Positions 41,085-49,452 are shown, counted from the first letter of the stretch. The stretch: 64,000 nucleotides of DNA from Streptomyces griseicoloratus (GCF_014534645.1 NZ_JACVQF010000234.1:120484-184483), one strand, 5' to 3'. Notes: generated by a model from the sequence alone, not told the origin. Made by a program: numbers and translations.

Positions 41085-41318
41085 ATGCCCCGCAAGAGCG
41101 ACCGCAAGCCCGCCAAGCACCGGCCCAATCCGCTGGACCAGGCGGGGGTGACGTACATCGACTACAAGGACACCGACCTCCTGCGGAAGTTCATCTCCGA
41201 CCGCGGCAAGATCCGCAGTCGCCGCGTCACCCGGGTGACCTCCCAGCAGCAGCGGCAGCTGGCCAAGGCGATCAAGAACGCGCGGGAGATGGCGCTGCTG
41301 CCGTACTCCAGCCGCTGA
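41085..41318 (+). CDS. rpsR2: Zinc-independent 30S ribosomal protein S18 (second copy)
   Basis: The 77-residue S18 ([20 protein letters not shown]...) lacks the cysteine found in some zinc-form relatives and has the S18 core [19 protein letters not shown]. It starts 6 bases after the COG0523 stop and ends the Zur-controlled operon. The last 20 bases around its stop are duplicated 44 bases downstream. Confidence 0.93.
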   Translation: MPRKSDRKPAKHRPNPLDQAGVTYIDYKDTDLLRKFISDRGKIRSRRVTRVTSQQQRQLAKAIKNAREMALLPYSSR

Positions 41319-41402
41319 CGGTCCGCACCCCGGCCGAAGACCGCCCGTACTCCAGCCGCTGACGGACCGCCACCGGGCGGCACGTCCGCACCACCGGCAC
41401 CA

Positions 41403-41428
41403 GGGGCCCGCTCCTTCGAGCGGGCCCC
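41403..41428 (+). terminator. Terminator of the zinc-independent ribosomal operon
   Basis: A perfect 11-bp stem GGGGCCCGCTC / GAGCGGGCCCC with a 4-base loop CTTC, followed by CCGCCCTTTCTG. Confidence 0.88.
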
Positions 41429-41566
41429 CGCCCTTTCTGCTGCTCGCCGACGCATGTTCGCCGGTTCTCGGGGCACATGCGGGAACGTCTTCATTCGAAC
41501 AGGCGTCAATAAAGACAGCGGTTTCGGTAAAGCGGGCGTCAAAGCTGTAATCGCAGGGCCACCGCG

Positions 41567-41614
41567 CGTGCACGTGCATTTGCTCGCGCATCTGCACGTG
41601 AACGGGGTTATGAT
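41567..41614 (+). promoter_or_regulatory. Element A and promoter of the DUF397 gene
   Basis: A 29-base element (41567-41595) with core GTGCACGTGCAT and GCATCTGC is shared, in the same orientation relative to the gene, with the ATPase gene of this locus (element B at 42620-42648, 25 of 29 identical). It covers the place expected for a -35. TATGAT (41609-41614) is a good -10. Confidence 0.6.
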
Positions 41615-41676
41615 CCGGATCAGTTGACCGCTGCATCAATGGCCACACCAGCCAGTGCACCACCGGGGAGCGACCT

Positions 41677-41946
41677 GTGGACCACGACGTGTACGACGTT
41701 GACGACGCGTCCGGCGTGTACAACGGCATCGCCGCCACGCAGCTGCACGACGTGGCCTGGCAGAAGAGCCGGCACAGCAACTCGCAGGGCTCCTGCGTGG
41801 AGTTCGCCCGGCTGCCCGGCGGGGACGTGGCCGTGCGCAACTCGCGCTTCCCCGACGGCCCCGCGCTCGTCTACACACGCGCCGAGATCGAGGCGATGCT
41901 GCTCGGGGTCAAGGACGGCGAGTTCGACCACCTGATAGCGAGCTGA
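41677..41946 (+). CDS. DUF397 protein of a regulatory triad
   Basis: The 89-residue protein from GTG 41677 contains the DUF397 signature VAWQKSRHSNSQGSCVEFAR and LPGGDVAVRNSRFPDG. In Streptomyces such small proteins are encoded beside an XRE-DUF5753 regulator and a GHKL ATPase (abaA- and whiJ-like loci) and are thought to act on that regulator. A transmembrane segment is absent. The ribosome binding site is CCGGGGAG. Confidence 0.9.
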   Translation: MDHDVYDVDDASGVYNGIAATQLHDVAWQKSRHSNSQGSCVEFARLPGGDVAVRNSRFPDGPALVYTRAEIEAMLLGVKDGEFDHLIAS

Positions 41947-42009
41947 CCCGCCGCGCGCGCTGACCGGTGGGCTGCCCGCATCCGGGCCGGCACGTCCGTG
42001 ACACGCGTA

Positions 42010-42039
42010 GAACCGCGGCGCGGGAAAGCGCCGCGGTTC
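42010..42039. terminator. Bidirectional hairpin between the DUF397 and ATPase genes
   Basis: A perfect 12-bp stem GAACCGCGGCGC / GCGCCGCGGTTC with a 6-base loop lies 63 bases after one stop and 1 base before the other, so it can serve both strands. Confidence 0.85.
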
Positions 42040-42040
42040 G

Positions 42041-42544
42041 TCACTCGGCGGGCTGCCGGAGCCGGAACAGCGCCCAGACCACCTTGCCGCCCAGCGTGCC
42101 GGCGAGCGGGTGCCAGCCCCAGCTGTCGCTGAAGGAGTCGACGAGGAACAGGCCGCGGCCGGACTCCGCCGAGAAGTCCTCCGTCTCGCGGGCCACCGGG
42201 CTGTCGTGGCTGGGATCGCGCACCGCGCACACCAGCCTCTCGGTCCAGCGCATCAGGTGCAGCCGCACCGGCCCGTTGTGGTGCTCCTCGGTCCGCGGGG
42301 TGTTCGCCGGCAGGGCGTGGCGCAGGGCGTTGGTGACGAGTTCGGAGACCACCAGGCACACGTCGTCGAAGCGGTCGCCCGTGTCCCACCCGTCGAGCGT
42401 TCTGCGCGTGAACCGCCGGGCCTCGCGCACCGCTTCGAACCGGGGCGGCAGGGCGCAGGAGGCGGCGTTGGACACGGCCGCGGGGTCGAGTGGCGGAAGG
42501 CCCTGCCGTAACGGCTCGAGCATGGTCGATCCATTCGTCCCCAT
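42041..42544 (-). CDS. GHKL-type ATP-binding regulatory protein of the triad
   Basis: From ATG 42544 the 167-residue protein has a HATPase_c_2 fold: LVVSELVTNALRHAL (N-box with Glu and Asn intact), VCAVRDPSHDSPV (D-box) and ESGRGLFLVDSFSDSWG (G-box). It is an RsbW-like kinase or anti-sigma-like protein. Codon 12 is TTA (plus 42509-42511), so translation should depend on bldA. GGGAG at good spacing favours ATG 42544; GTG 42553 is also in frame. Confidence 0.88.
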   Translation of the reverse strand: MGTNGSTMLEPLRQGLPPLDPAAVSNAASCALPPRFEAVREARRFTRRTLDGWDTGDRFDDVCLVVSELVTNALRHALPANTPRTEEHHNGPVRLHLMRWTERLVCAVRDPSHDSPVARETEDFSAESGRGLFLVDSFSDSWGWHPLAGTLGGKVVWALFRLRQPAE

Positions 42545-42864
42545 GCGAGGCACTCCCGGGAATTCGCGGTCGTAGCGATGCGGCGCGGTGGTGCGGGACC
42601 ATGGTTTCGGATGCGTACGGCAGATGCAAGGGCAGATGCACGTGCACGTGACCGAAATGGACCTGCCCGTACCGCTTGTTGGTCAATTTTTCCGTCATCT
42701 TCGCGTGTTCTCCTTGCCTTCTCCGCGCACCCTCGGGGTCCGGGCCTGCGTGAAGCTGTGCGTTTCCTTTGGCTCGATTCCGTTTCCGTAACCGGGCGAG
42801 TACTGCTCGGAGTGTTTTAGTGGCAGACTTCGGCCCCTGAAGACGGTTGGGGAGGCTGGCGAAC
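42545..42864. other. Divergent control region of the triad
   Basis: The 320 bases between the ATPase and XRE genes contain element B (42620-42648) and a long stretch of pyrimidine-rich, lower-GC sequence (about 42680-42830). No ORF looks real. A GGGGAGG ribosome binding site precedes the XRE start. Confidence 0.6.
42620..42648 (-). promoter_or_regulatory. Element B upstream of the ATPase gene
   Basis: Reverse complement of the element found upstream of the DUF397 gene; the GTGCACGTGCAT core and the GCATCTGC half are both kept. It begins 75 bases upstream of the ATPase ATG, similar to the 81 bases for element A. Confidence 0.6.
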
Positions 42865-43725
42865 GTGAGCGCGGGAGAGCCCGGATCGGTGGTGCGGCGC
42901 ATGCTGCTCGGATCACAACTCAGGCGACTGCGTGAGGCGCGGGGGATCACGCGCGAGGCGGCGGGGTACTCGATCCGCGCCTCGGAATCGAAGATCAGCC
43001 GGATGGAGCTGGGCCGGGTGAGCTTCAAGACACGGGACGTCGAGGACCTGCTGACGCTGTACGGCATCACGGACGAGCAGGAGCGCACCTCCCTGCTCTC
43101 CCTGGCCAAGGAGGCCAACGTCGCGGGGTGGTGGCACAGTTACTCCGACGTGCTGCCCAGCTGGTTCCCCACCTATGTGGGCCTGGAGGGTGCGGCCTCG
43201 CTGATCCGGGTGTACGAGGTGCAGTTCGTGCACGGCCTGCTGCAGACCGAGGACTACGCCCGCGCGGTCGTCCGGCGCGGTATGAAGGGCGCGAGCGATG
43301 CGGACGTCGAGCGCCGGGTGGCGCTGCGCCTGGAGCGCCAGAAGTGCCTCGTCGCCGAGAACGCCCCGGAGTTCCACATCGTCCTGGACGAGGCCGCGCT
43401 GCGCCGCCCGTACGGGGACCGTGAGGTGATGCGCGGACAGCTGCAGCACCTGATCGAGATGTCCGAACGCCCCAATGTGCGGCTCCAGATCATGCCGTTC
43501 AGCTTCGGCGGGCACTCCGGTGAGAGTGGCGCGTTCACGATCCTCAGCTTCCCCGAGTCCGACCTGTCGGACGTCGTGTACCTGGAGCAGCTCACCAGTG
43601 CCCTGTACCTCGACAAGAGCGAGGACGTCGCCCAGTACGAGGCGGCGCTGAAGGAACTCCAGCAGGACAGCCCGGGGCCGGACGAGAGCCGCGATCTTCT
43701 GCGGGGTCTCCTTCAACTCTCCTGA
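42865..43725 (+). CDS. XRE-family regulator with DUF5753 domain
   Basis: From GTG 42865 (VSAGEPGSVVRRM) the 286-residue protein has an N-terminal Cro/C1 helix-turn-helix (LGSQLRRLREARGITREAAG, then ESKISRMELGRVSF, about 15-60) and a DUF5753 ligand- or partner-binding domain (about 95-270, with YEVQFVHGLLQTEDYARAV and SGAFTILSFPE). This is the regulator of the DUF397/ATPase triad. A TTG at 42847 is in frame upstream but lies before the GGGGAGG site. The small partners are encoded across the divergent region. Confidence 0.92.
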   Translation: MSAGEPGSVVRRMLLGSQLRRLREARGITREAAGYSIRASESKISRMELGRVSFKTRDVEDLLTLYGITDEQERTSLLSLAKEANVAGWWHSYSDVLPSWFPTYVGLEGAASLIRVYEVQFVHGLLQTEDYARAVVRRGMKGASDADVERRVALRLERQKCLVAENAPEFHIVLDEAALRRPYGDREVMRGQLQHLIEMSERPNVRLQIMPFSFGGHSGESGAFTILSFPESDLSDVVYLEQLTSALYLDKSEDVAQYEAALKELQQDSPGPDESRDLLRGLLQLS

Positions 43726-43789
43726 AACACAAGTACGATGACGCCCAATCAGACGGCTCGCCAAGGCGGCTAGGGGATTGAGGGATCAC

Positions 43790-45250
43790 ATGTCGTCGTA
43801 CTTCACCGACCTCGCCCAGCAGTACATCGACGGCGAGTGGCGCCCGGGAACCGGTTCCTGGGACATCATCGACTTCAACCCGTACGACAACGAGAAGCTG
43901 GCCTCGATCACGATAGCCACGGTCGACGAGGTCGACGCGGCGTACCGGGCCGCCGCCCGGGCCCAGAAGGAGTGGGCGGCGACCAACCCGTACGTCCGCC
44001 GCGCGGTGTTCGAGAAGACCCTGCGGCTCGTGGAGGAGCGCGAGGCGGAGATCACCGAGGCGATCATCGCCGAGCTGGGCGGCACCCACCTGAAGGCCGC
44101 CTTCGAGCTGCACCTCGCCAAGGAGTTCCTGCGCGAGGCGGTCCACCTGGCGCTGCGCCCCGAGGGCCGGATCATCCCGTCGCCGGTCGACGGCAAGGAG
44201 AACCGCGTCTACCGCGTCCCGGTCGGTGTCGTGGGCGTCATCAGCCCCTTCAACTTCCCCTTCCTCCTCTCCCTGAAGTCGGTCGCCCCGGCCCTCGCGC
44301 TCGGCAACGGCGTCGTGCTCAAGCCGCACCAGAACACGCCGGTGGTCGGCGGCACGCTGGTGGCGAAGATCTTCGAGGACGCCGGCCTGCCGGGCGGTCT
44401 GCTCAACGTCGTGGTCACCGACATCGCGGAGATCGGCGACGCCTTCATCGAGCACCCCGTCCCGAAGGTGATCTCCTTCACCGGCTCCGACAAGGTGGGC
44501 CGCCACGTCGCCACCGTCTGTGCCGCCAACTTCAAGCGCTCGGTCCTCGAACTCGGCGGCAACAGCGCCCTGGTGGTCCTCGACGACGCCGACGTCGACT
44601 ACGCGGTCGACGCGGCGGTCTTCAGCCGGTACGTCCACCAGGGGCAGGTCTGCATGGCCGCCAACCGCGTCCTGGTGGACCGTTCGATCGCCGAGGAGTT
44701 CACCGAGAAGTTCGTCGCCAAGGTGAAGACCCTCAAGGCCGGCGACCCGCGCGACCCGTCGACGGTCATCGGCCCGGTGATCAACTCCTCCCAGGCGGAC
44801 GCCGTCTCCGGCGTCGTCGAGCAGGCGCTCGCCGAGGGCGCGACGGCCCTGGTGCACGGCACGACCACGGACAACCTCGTCGAGCCCTCGGTGCTGACAG
44901 GCCTCCCCGCCGACTCCGCGCTGCTGCGCCAGGAGGTCTTCGGCCCGGTCGCCTTCCTCGTCCCCTTCGACGGCGAGGAGGAGGCCGTACGCCTGGTCAA
45001 CGACACGCCGTACGGCCTGAGCGGTGCCGTGCACACGGCGGACGTGGAGCGGGGCGTGGCGTTCGCCAAGCGGATCGACACCGGCATGTTCCACGTGAAC
45101 GACGGCACCGTCCACGACGAGCCGATCGTGCCCTTCGGCGGCGAGAAGCACTCCGGCATCGGCCGCCTCAACGGCGAGACGATGCTGGACGCCTTCACCA
45201 CGCAGAAGTGGATCTCCGTCCAGCACGGCCGCAGCGGGTTCCCGTTCTAG
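43790..45250 (+). CDS. NAD(P)-dependent aldehyde dehydrogenase (vanillin/benzaldehyde type)
   Basis: The 486-residue ALDH oxidises aldehydes to acids. The catalytic cysteine is Cys288 in GQVCMAANR and the general-base glutamate Glu254 in LELGGNSAL. The cofactor loop SFTGSDKVGRH and the FNFPF segment near residue 155 fit the family. The sequence pattern (SFTGS, EVFGPVAFLVPFDGEEEAV) resembles aryl-aldehyde dehydrogenases; the substrate is inferred. ATG 43790 (MSSYFTDLAQQ) has GAGGGA upstream. It follows the XRE gene by 64 bases but may be independent. Confidence 0.92.
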   Translation: MSSYFTDLAQQYIDGEWRPGTGSWDIIDFNPYDNEKLASITIATVDEVDAAYRAAARAQKEWAATNPYVRRAVFEKTLRLVEEREAEITEAIIAELGGTHLKAAFELHLAKEFLREAVHLALRPEGRIIPSPVDGKENRVYRVPVGVVGVISPFNFPFLLSLKSVAPALALGNGVVLKPHQNTPVVGGTLVAKIFEDAGLPGGLLNVVVTDIAEIGDAFIEHPVPKVISFTGSDKVGRHVATVCAANFKRSVLELGGNSALVVLDDADVDYAVDAAVFSRYVHQGQVCMAANRVLVDRSIAEEFTEKFVAKVKTLKAGDPRDPSTVIGPVINSSQADAVSGVVEQALAEGATALVHGTTTDNLVEPSVLTGLPADSALLRQEVFGPVAFLVPFDGEEEAVRLVNDTPYGLSGAVHTADVERGVAFAKRIDTGMFHVNDGTVHDEPIVPFGGEKHSGIGRLNGETMLDAFTTQKWISVQHGRSGFPF

Positions 45251-45276
45251 TTCCCCCTGCATCTCCTCGCTCGTGC

Positions 45277-45313
45277 CGGGCCCTTGCGGACAGGACCTGA
45301 CCGCAAGGGCCCG
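45277..45313 (+). terminator. Terminator after the aldehyde dehydrogenase
   Basis: A perfect 13-bp stem CGGGCCCTTGCGG / CCGCAAGGGCCCG with an 11-base loop, 27 bases after the stop. Confidence 0.88.
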
Positions 45314-45369
45314 TAGCGTCGTCGGTGTCAGGGGGAAGCCCCCCCGAACCCGACGAAAGGCGGACGGTC

Positions 45370-45915
45370 ATGGTCACTCACGTGCGAGCCGAGGAGCAGG
45401 GCGACGAGCGCGGGGCGCTGCTGTCCTTCCTGGCGGAGCAGCGCGGCGGCATCCGCCGGGCGCTGCTGGGCCTGACCGAGGAGCAGGCCGCGAGCAGGCC
45501 GAGCGCCAGCGAACTGTCCCTGGGCGGGCTCCTCAAGCACGTCGCCGAGGTCGAGCAGGGCTGGATCGCCCGCGCCAAGCAGGAGCCGCCGGCCGTCCGC
45601 CGGGACGAGTCGAACTGGCACGAGTGCTTCGCCCTGACCGGTGACGAGACGGTCGAGTCGCAGCTCGCGTACTGGGAGGAGGTGGCCGCCGAGACGGAGG
45701 CGTTCATCCGCTCGGTGCCCAGCCTCGACGACACCTTCCCGCTGCCGGACGAGCCCTGGTTCCCGGCCGCCGAGCGCGTCTCGATGCGCTGGCTGTGCCT
45801 GCACCTGATCCGCGAGACCGCCCGGCACGCCGGCCACGCCGACATCATCCGGGAGTCGCTGGACGGCGCCTCCGCCTGGGACCTGGTGGCGAAGGAGCAG
45901 GGCGCCCCCGCCTAG
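45370..45915 (+). CDS. DinB/DUF664-family protein
   Basis: The 181-residue protein has the four-helix DinB pattern: LGGLLKHVAEVEQGWIAR with an early His, and HLIRETARHAGHADIIRE with the His pair used for metal binding. Such proteins are putative metal-dependent enzymes or thiol transferases (bacillithiol or mycothiol linked); no substrate is evident. ATG 45370 was preferred to an upstream ATG at 45325 because of the AAAGG site. It ends 10 bases before the PadR gene, so the two may be co-transcribed. Confidence 0.88.
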   Translation: MVTHVRAEEQGDERGALLSFLAEQRGGIRRALLGLTEEQAASRPSASELSLGGLLKHVAEVEQGWIARAKQEPPAVRRDESNWHECFALTGDETVESQLAYWEEVAAETEAFIRSVPSLDDTFPLPDEPWFPAAERVSMRWLCLHLIRETARHAGHADIIRESLDGASAWDLVAKEQGAPA

Positions 45916-45925
45916 TCTGGACCCC

Positions 45926-46567
45926 ATGTCAGCGATCCGTCTCCTGGTGCTCGGCGCGGTGCGCCAGCACGGGCGGGCCCACGGCTACCAGGTGCGCAAC
46001 GACCTGGAGTACTGGGGCGCGCACGAGTGGTCCAACGCCAAGCCCGGCTCGATCTACCACGCCCTGAAGCAGATGGCGAAGCAGGGACTGCTGCTCGCCC
46101 ACGAGATCGCGCCGTCGACGGCGGGCGGACCGCCGCGCGTGGAGTACGAGATCACCGAGCAGGGCACCGAGGAGTACCTGACGCTGCTGCGCGAGTACCT
46201 GACGGCCTACGACCAGCGGCCGGACGTGCTCACCGCGGCGCTCGGCTTCATGGTCGACCTGCCGCGCGAGGAGGCGCTCGCGCTCCTTCAGGAGCGGGTG
46301 CGCAGGATCGAGGAGTGGCGCCGTTCCGTCACCGAGTACTACACGCCCGAGGAGGGCCCCGGGCAGCTCGGGCACATCGGCGAGATCATGAACTTCTGGC
46401 TCCACTCCGCCGACTCCGGCGCCGAGTGGACCCGTGGCCTCATCGAACGCATCCGGGGCGGCGCCTACACCTTCGCCGGCGAGGGCGAGCCGTTCGTCGG
46501 CGTGCTGGCCGAGGGGGAGGAGAACCCGTTTGCGACGGGCGGCCCCCACGGGGGAGACGGTCGCTAA
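45926..46567 (+). CDS. PadR-family transcriptional regulator
   Basis: The 213-residue regulator begins MSAIRLLVLGAVRQHGRAHG with a winged-helix domain (about 1-85, including WSNAKPGSIYHALKQMAKQG and the wing VEYEITEQG) and a C-terminal PadR-like dimerisation helix region. PadR repressors commonly control an adjacent multidrug ABC transporter, as here. Its stop codon lies inside the first of two operator-like palindromes. Confidence 0.93.
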   Translation: MSAIRLLVLGAVRQHGRAHGYQVRNDLEYWGAHEWSNAKPGSIYHALKQMAKQGLLLAHEIAPSTAGGPPRVEYEITEQGTEEYLTLLREYLTAYDQRPDVLTAALGFMVDLPREEALALLQERVRRIEEWRRSVTEYYTPEEGPGQLGHIGEIMNFWLHSADSGAEWTRGLIERIRGGAYTFAGEGEPFVGVLAEGEENPFATGGPHGGDGR

Positions 46568-46626
46568 TCAAGTTTGACTAACATGCTCGGACCGCGTTAC
46601 TGTCCCTCAGTAGTCAAATTTGGCTA
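46565..46626 (+). promoter_or_regulatory. Pair of PadR-type operators upstream of the ABC exporter
   Basis: TAATCAAGTTTGACTA (46565-46580) and TAGTCAAATTTGGCTA (46611-46626) are near-perfect copies of one 16-bp palindrome TAGTCAAA/TTTGACTA, 46 bp apart. The second ends 16 bases before the GTG of the transporter. Confidence 0.75.
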
Positions 46627-46642
46627 GCGAAGGGAGTGCGGA

Positions 46643-47584
46643 GTGGCCGACGCGGCGATCACCGTCGAAGGAGCACGCAAGCGGTACGGAAGCAAGAACG
46701 CGCTGGACGGACTCGATCTGACGGTCGCACGCGGCACGGTGCACGGGGTGCTGGGCCCCAACGGCGCGGGCAAGACGACCCTCGTCCGGGTCCTGTCCAC
46801 CCTGCTCCGTCCCGACGCGGGCCGGATCGAGGTGGCAGGGCACGACGTCGTCACCGAGGCGTACGCCGTGCGCCTGCGCATCGGCCTGCTCGGCCAGCAC
46901 GCGGCGCTCGACGAGGAACTGGGCGGCCGGCAGAACCTGGAGATGTTCGGCCGCCTCCACCACCTGGGCGCCCGCAGGGCACGCGCGCGTGCCGACGAAC
47001 TCCTGGCGCGCTTCGACCTCACCGACACCGGACGCAAGCCGGTGCGGCAGTACAGCGGCGGCATGCGGCGCCGCCTGGACCTCGCCGCGTCCCTGATCAC
47101 CGAACCGGAGGTGCTGTTCCTGGACGAACCGACCACCGGCCTCGACCCGCGCGGCCGCGCCGAGGTGTGGGACTCGGTCCGCTCCCTGGTCGGCGGCGGT
47201 ACGACGGTGCTGCTGACCACCCAGTACCTGGAGGAGGCCGACCAGCTGGCCGACCGCATCTCGGTGGTCGACGCGGGCCGGGTCGTCGCCGACGGCACGG
47301 CGGACGAACTGAAGGCGGCGACGGGCGGCGACCGCATCGACGTCGTCCTGCGCGACGCCGGACAACTGGGCGCCGCCGTCGCCCTGCTGCCGCTCACCGG
47401 CGTCCGCGTGGACGCCGACCGCCGGCTGCTCAGCGCCCCCGTCACCGACCGCATGACGGCACTCTCCGGGGTCGTACGGGCCCTTGAGGAGGCCGGCGTC
47501 GAGGCGGAGGACGTCGCCCTGCGCCGCCCGACCCTGGACGAGGTCTTCCTGCACCTCACCGAGCGCGCCGAGGAGGCCGTGTGA
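46643..47584 (+). CDS. DrrA-type ABC exporter ATPase
   Basis: The 313-residue ATPase has Walker [10 protein letters not shown], the signature [12 protein letters not shown], Walker [15 protein letters not shown] and the D-loop and H-loop regions. The C-terminal extension [19 protein letters not shown] matches the DrrA/daunorubicin-resistance family. It pairs with the permease next door to export a lipophilic drug or lipid. The start is GTG 46643 after GAAGGGAG. Control by the upstream PadR protein is likely. Confidence 0.94.
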   Translation: MADAAITVEGARKRYGSKNALDGLDLTVARGTVHGVLGPNGAGKTTLVRVLSTLLRPDAGRIEVAGHDVVTEAYAVRLRIGLLGQHAALDEELGGRQNLEMFGRLHHLGARRARARADELLARFDLTDTGRKPVRQYSGGMRRRLDLAASLITEPEVLFLDEPTTGLDPRGRAEVWDSVRSLVGGGTTVLLTTQYLEEADQLADRISVVDAGRVVADGTADELKAATGGDRIDVVLRDAGQLGAAVALLPLTGVRVDADRRLLSAPVTDRMTALSGVVRALEEAGVEAEDVALRRPTLDEVFLHLTERAEEAV

Positions 47585-48387
47585 GCACGAACGCCATGGG
47601 CACGAACGCCATGGGCACGAACGCCATGGGCGTGTACGCTCTGACCGACTCCTGGACCATGACCCGCCGCGAGCTGGCCCGCTGGGCGCGGCAGCCGGTC
47701 ACGGTGGTCGTCAACCTGGTCTTCCCCGTCATGCTGCTGCTGATGTTCGGCTACCTGGTCGGCGGCGGCCGGGGCGTGTCCGGGGAGTACGTCGACTACC
47801 TCGTCCCCGGAATGCTCGCGCTCACCATGGCCTTCGGCCTGGAGGGCACGATGATCGCCGTCACCCAGGACCTGAACAAGGGAGTCGTCGACCGCTTCCG
47901 CTCCCTGCCCATGGCCAACGGGGCGGTGCTGGTGGGCCGTGCGGCCGCCGACATGCTCCAGTCCGCGCTCGGCCTCGCGGTGCTGATCGGTGTCGGCCAC
48001 GCGCTGGGCTGGCGGACCCAGGGCGGACCCGGCGCCTTCCTCGCCGCCGTCGGACTGCTCCTCCTCTTCCGCTTCGCGATGCTGTGGGCCGGCATCTACC
48101 TGGCCCTGGTCGCCGGGAAGCCGGAAATGGTGCAGGCGGTGCAGATCCTGGTCTGGCCGGTCGGCTTCCTCTCCAACGCCTTCGCCACACCCGGCTCCAT
48201 GCCGGACTGGCTGGGCACGGTCGTCCAGTGGAACCCGATGTCCCACACCGCCACGGCCGTACGGGACCTGTTCGGCGGCCCCGGCGGGGAGTCCGGGCAC
48301 CTGGGGTGGGCCGTCGTCTGGCCCCTCGTCCTGCTGGCGGTGTTCTTCCCGCTGGCGGTGCGCAGGTTCGCGGGGCTCAGCCGCTAG
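47581..48387 (+). CDS. DrrB-type ABC-2 permease
   Basis: The 268-residue protein has six hydrophobic helices and the ABC-2 core segments ([57 protein letters not shown]). It starts at GTG 47581, overlapping the ATPase stop. The first 17 residues are three copies of MGTNA from a 15-base repeat, providing several in-frame ATGs. Confidence 0.92.
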   Translation: MSTNAMGTNAMGTNAMGVYALTDSWTMTRRELARWARQPVTVVVNLVFPVMLLLMFGYLVGGGRGVSGEYVDYLVPGMLALTMAFGLEGTMIAVTQDLNKGVVDRFRSLPMANGAVLVGRAAADMLQSALGLAVLIGVGHALGWRTQGGPGAFLAAVGLLLLFRFAMLWAGIYLALVAGKPEMVQAVQILVWPVGFLSNAFATPGSMPDWLGTVVQWNPMSHTATAVRDLFGGPGGESGHLGWAVVWPLVLLAVFFPLAVRRFAGLSR

Positions 48388-48489
48388 TGGGGTAAACCGG
48401 TCCCCGGTCTCGTCCCGTGGCCGGTGGTGCCCGTGGTGCGCTGGCATGGATCCTGCGGCAGGTCCGGGCCGCCCGCCCCGCACCCGGGC

Positions 48490-48520
48490 TTGCACCTCAC
48501 GTCGCGTGAGGCGGCAGCGT
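48490..48520 (+). promoter_or_regulatory. tipA promoter with MerR-type operator
   Basis: TTGCAC (48490-48495) and CAGCGT (48515-48520) are spaced 19 bases, the long spacer expected of MerR activation. The spacer holds the palindrome CCTCACG-TCG-CGTGAGG (48495-48511). This is the arrangement known for the thiopeptide-inducible tipA promoter. Confidence 0.88.
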
Positions 48521-48547
48521 GGAGGGCGTCAGACGAAGGGAGCGGAA

Positions 48548-49309
48548 GTGAGCTATTCCGTGGGACAGGTCGCCGGTTTCGCCGGAGTGACGGTGCGCAC
48601 CCTGCACCACTACGACGAGATCGGCCTGCTCACCCCGAGCGAGCGCAGCCACGCGGGCCACCGGCGCTACAGCGACGCCGACCTCGACCGGCTGCAGCAG
48701 GTCCTGTTCTACCGGGAGCTCGGCTTCCCGCTCGACGAGGTCGCCGTCCTGCTCGACGACCCGGACGCGGACCCGCGCGCGCACCTGCGCCGCCAGCACG
48801 AGATGCTGACCGCCCGGATCGAGAAGCTGCGGAAGATGGCGGCGGCCGTGGAGCAGGCCATGGAGGCACGCAGCATGGGCATCAACCTCACGCCCGAGGA
48901 GAAGTTCGAGGTCTTCGGGGACCACGACCCCGACCAGTACGAGGACGAGGTGCGCGAACGCTGGGGGAACACGGACGCCTACCGCCAGTCCCGGCAGCGC
49001 ACCGCCGCCTACACCAAGGACGACTGGAAGCGCCTCACCGACGAGTTCGACGCCATCCACCGGCGCATGGCCGACCTGATGGCCGCCGGCACCCCGGCCG
49101 ACTCCGAGGAGGCCATGGACACGGCGGAGGAGCACCGCCGGTTCATCTCCGGCTCGTACTACGACTGCGGCCACGAGATGCACACGTGCCTCGGCGAGAT
49201 GTACGTCGCGGACGCGCGCTTCACCGCGACGTACGACAAGATCCGTCCCGGCCTCGCGGTCTATCTGCGGGACGCGATCGCGGCGAACGCGCACCGGCAC
49301 TCTGGGTGA
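48548..49309 (+). CDS. tipA: Thiopeptide-responsive MerR regulator TipAL (with internal TipAS)
   Basis: The 253-residue protein begins VSYSVGQVAGFAGVTVRTLH, a MerR helix-turn-helix domain, and continues through a long dimer helix (about 75-109) to the drug-binding TipAS domain. Met110 (codon at 48875) is preceded by GGAGG eight bases away and matches the known internal start of TipAS, so two proteins are made. Cys214 (MHTCLGEMY) corresponds to the residue that bonds covalently to thiostrepton-like antibiotics; Cys207 is also present. On binding, TipAL activates its own promoter, seen upstream. Its sequence differs from S. coelicolor TipA only at scattered positions, as far as memory allows. 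Confidence 0.96.
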   Translation: MSYSVGQVAGFAGVTVRTLHHYDEIGLLTPSERSHAGHRRYSDADLDRLQQVLFYRELGFPLDEVAVLLDDPDADPRAHLRRQHEMLTARIEKLRKMAAAVEQAMEARSMGINLTPEEKFEVFGDHDPDQYEDEVRERWGNTDAYRQSRQRTAAYTKDDWKRLTDEFDAIHRRMADLMAAGTPADSEEAMDTAEEHRRFISGSYYDCGHEMHTCLGEMYVADARFTATYDKIRPGLAVYLRDAIAANAHRHSG

Positions 49310-49452
49310 CCCGGCGGTTCACAGCTCGCGCCGGGGGAGGTCACAGTTCATCCTGGCGGCACCCGTGGAACCTGGGGTGGGCACAAGGCGTTGATAGCTT
49401 TGTGCGGCCGTACCCGATCGCCGTACCCCTCATCCCACAGGAGCCCGGAACC

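Larger units (their letters stand above)
41319..41676. other. Gene-free region between rpsR2 and the DUF397 gene
   Basis: It holds a copy (41346-41365) of the 20 bases that span the rpsR2 stop, a terminator hairpin (41403-41428), an AT-richer stretch, the TGCACGTG-containing element A (41567-41595) and a -10-like TATGAT (41609-41614). Confidence 0.7.
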
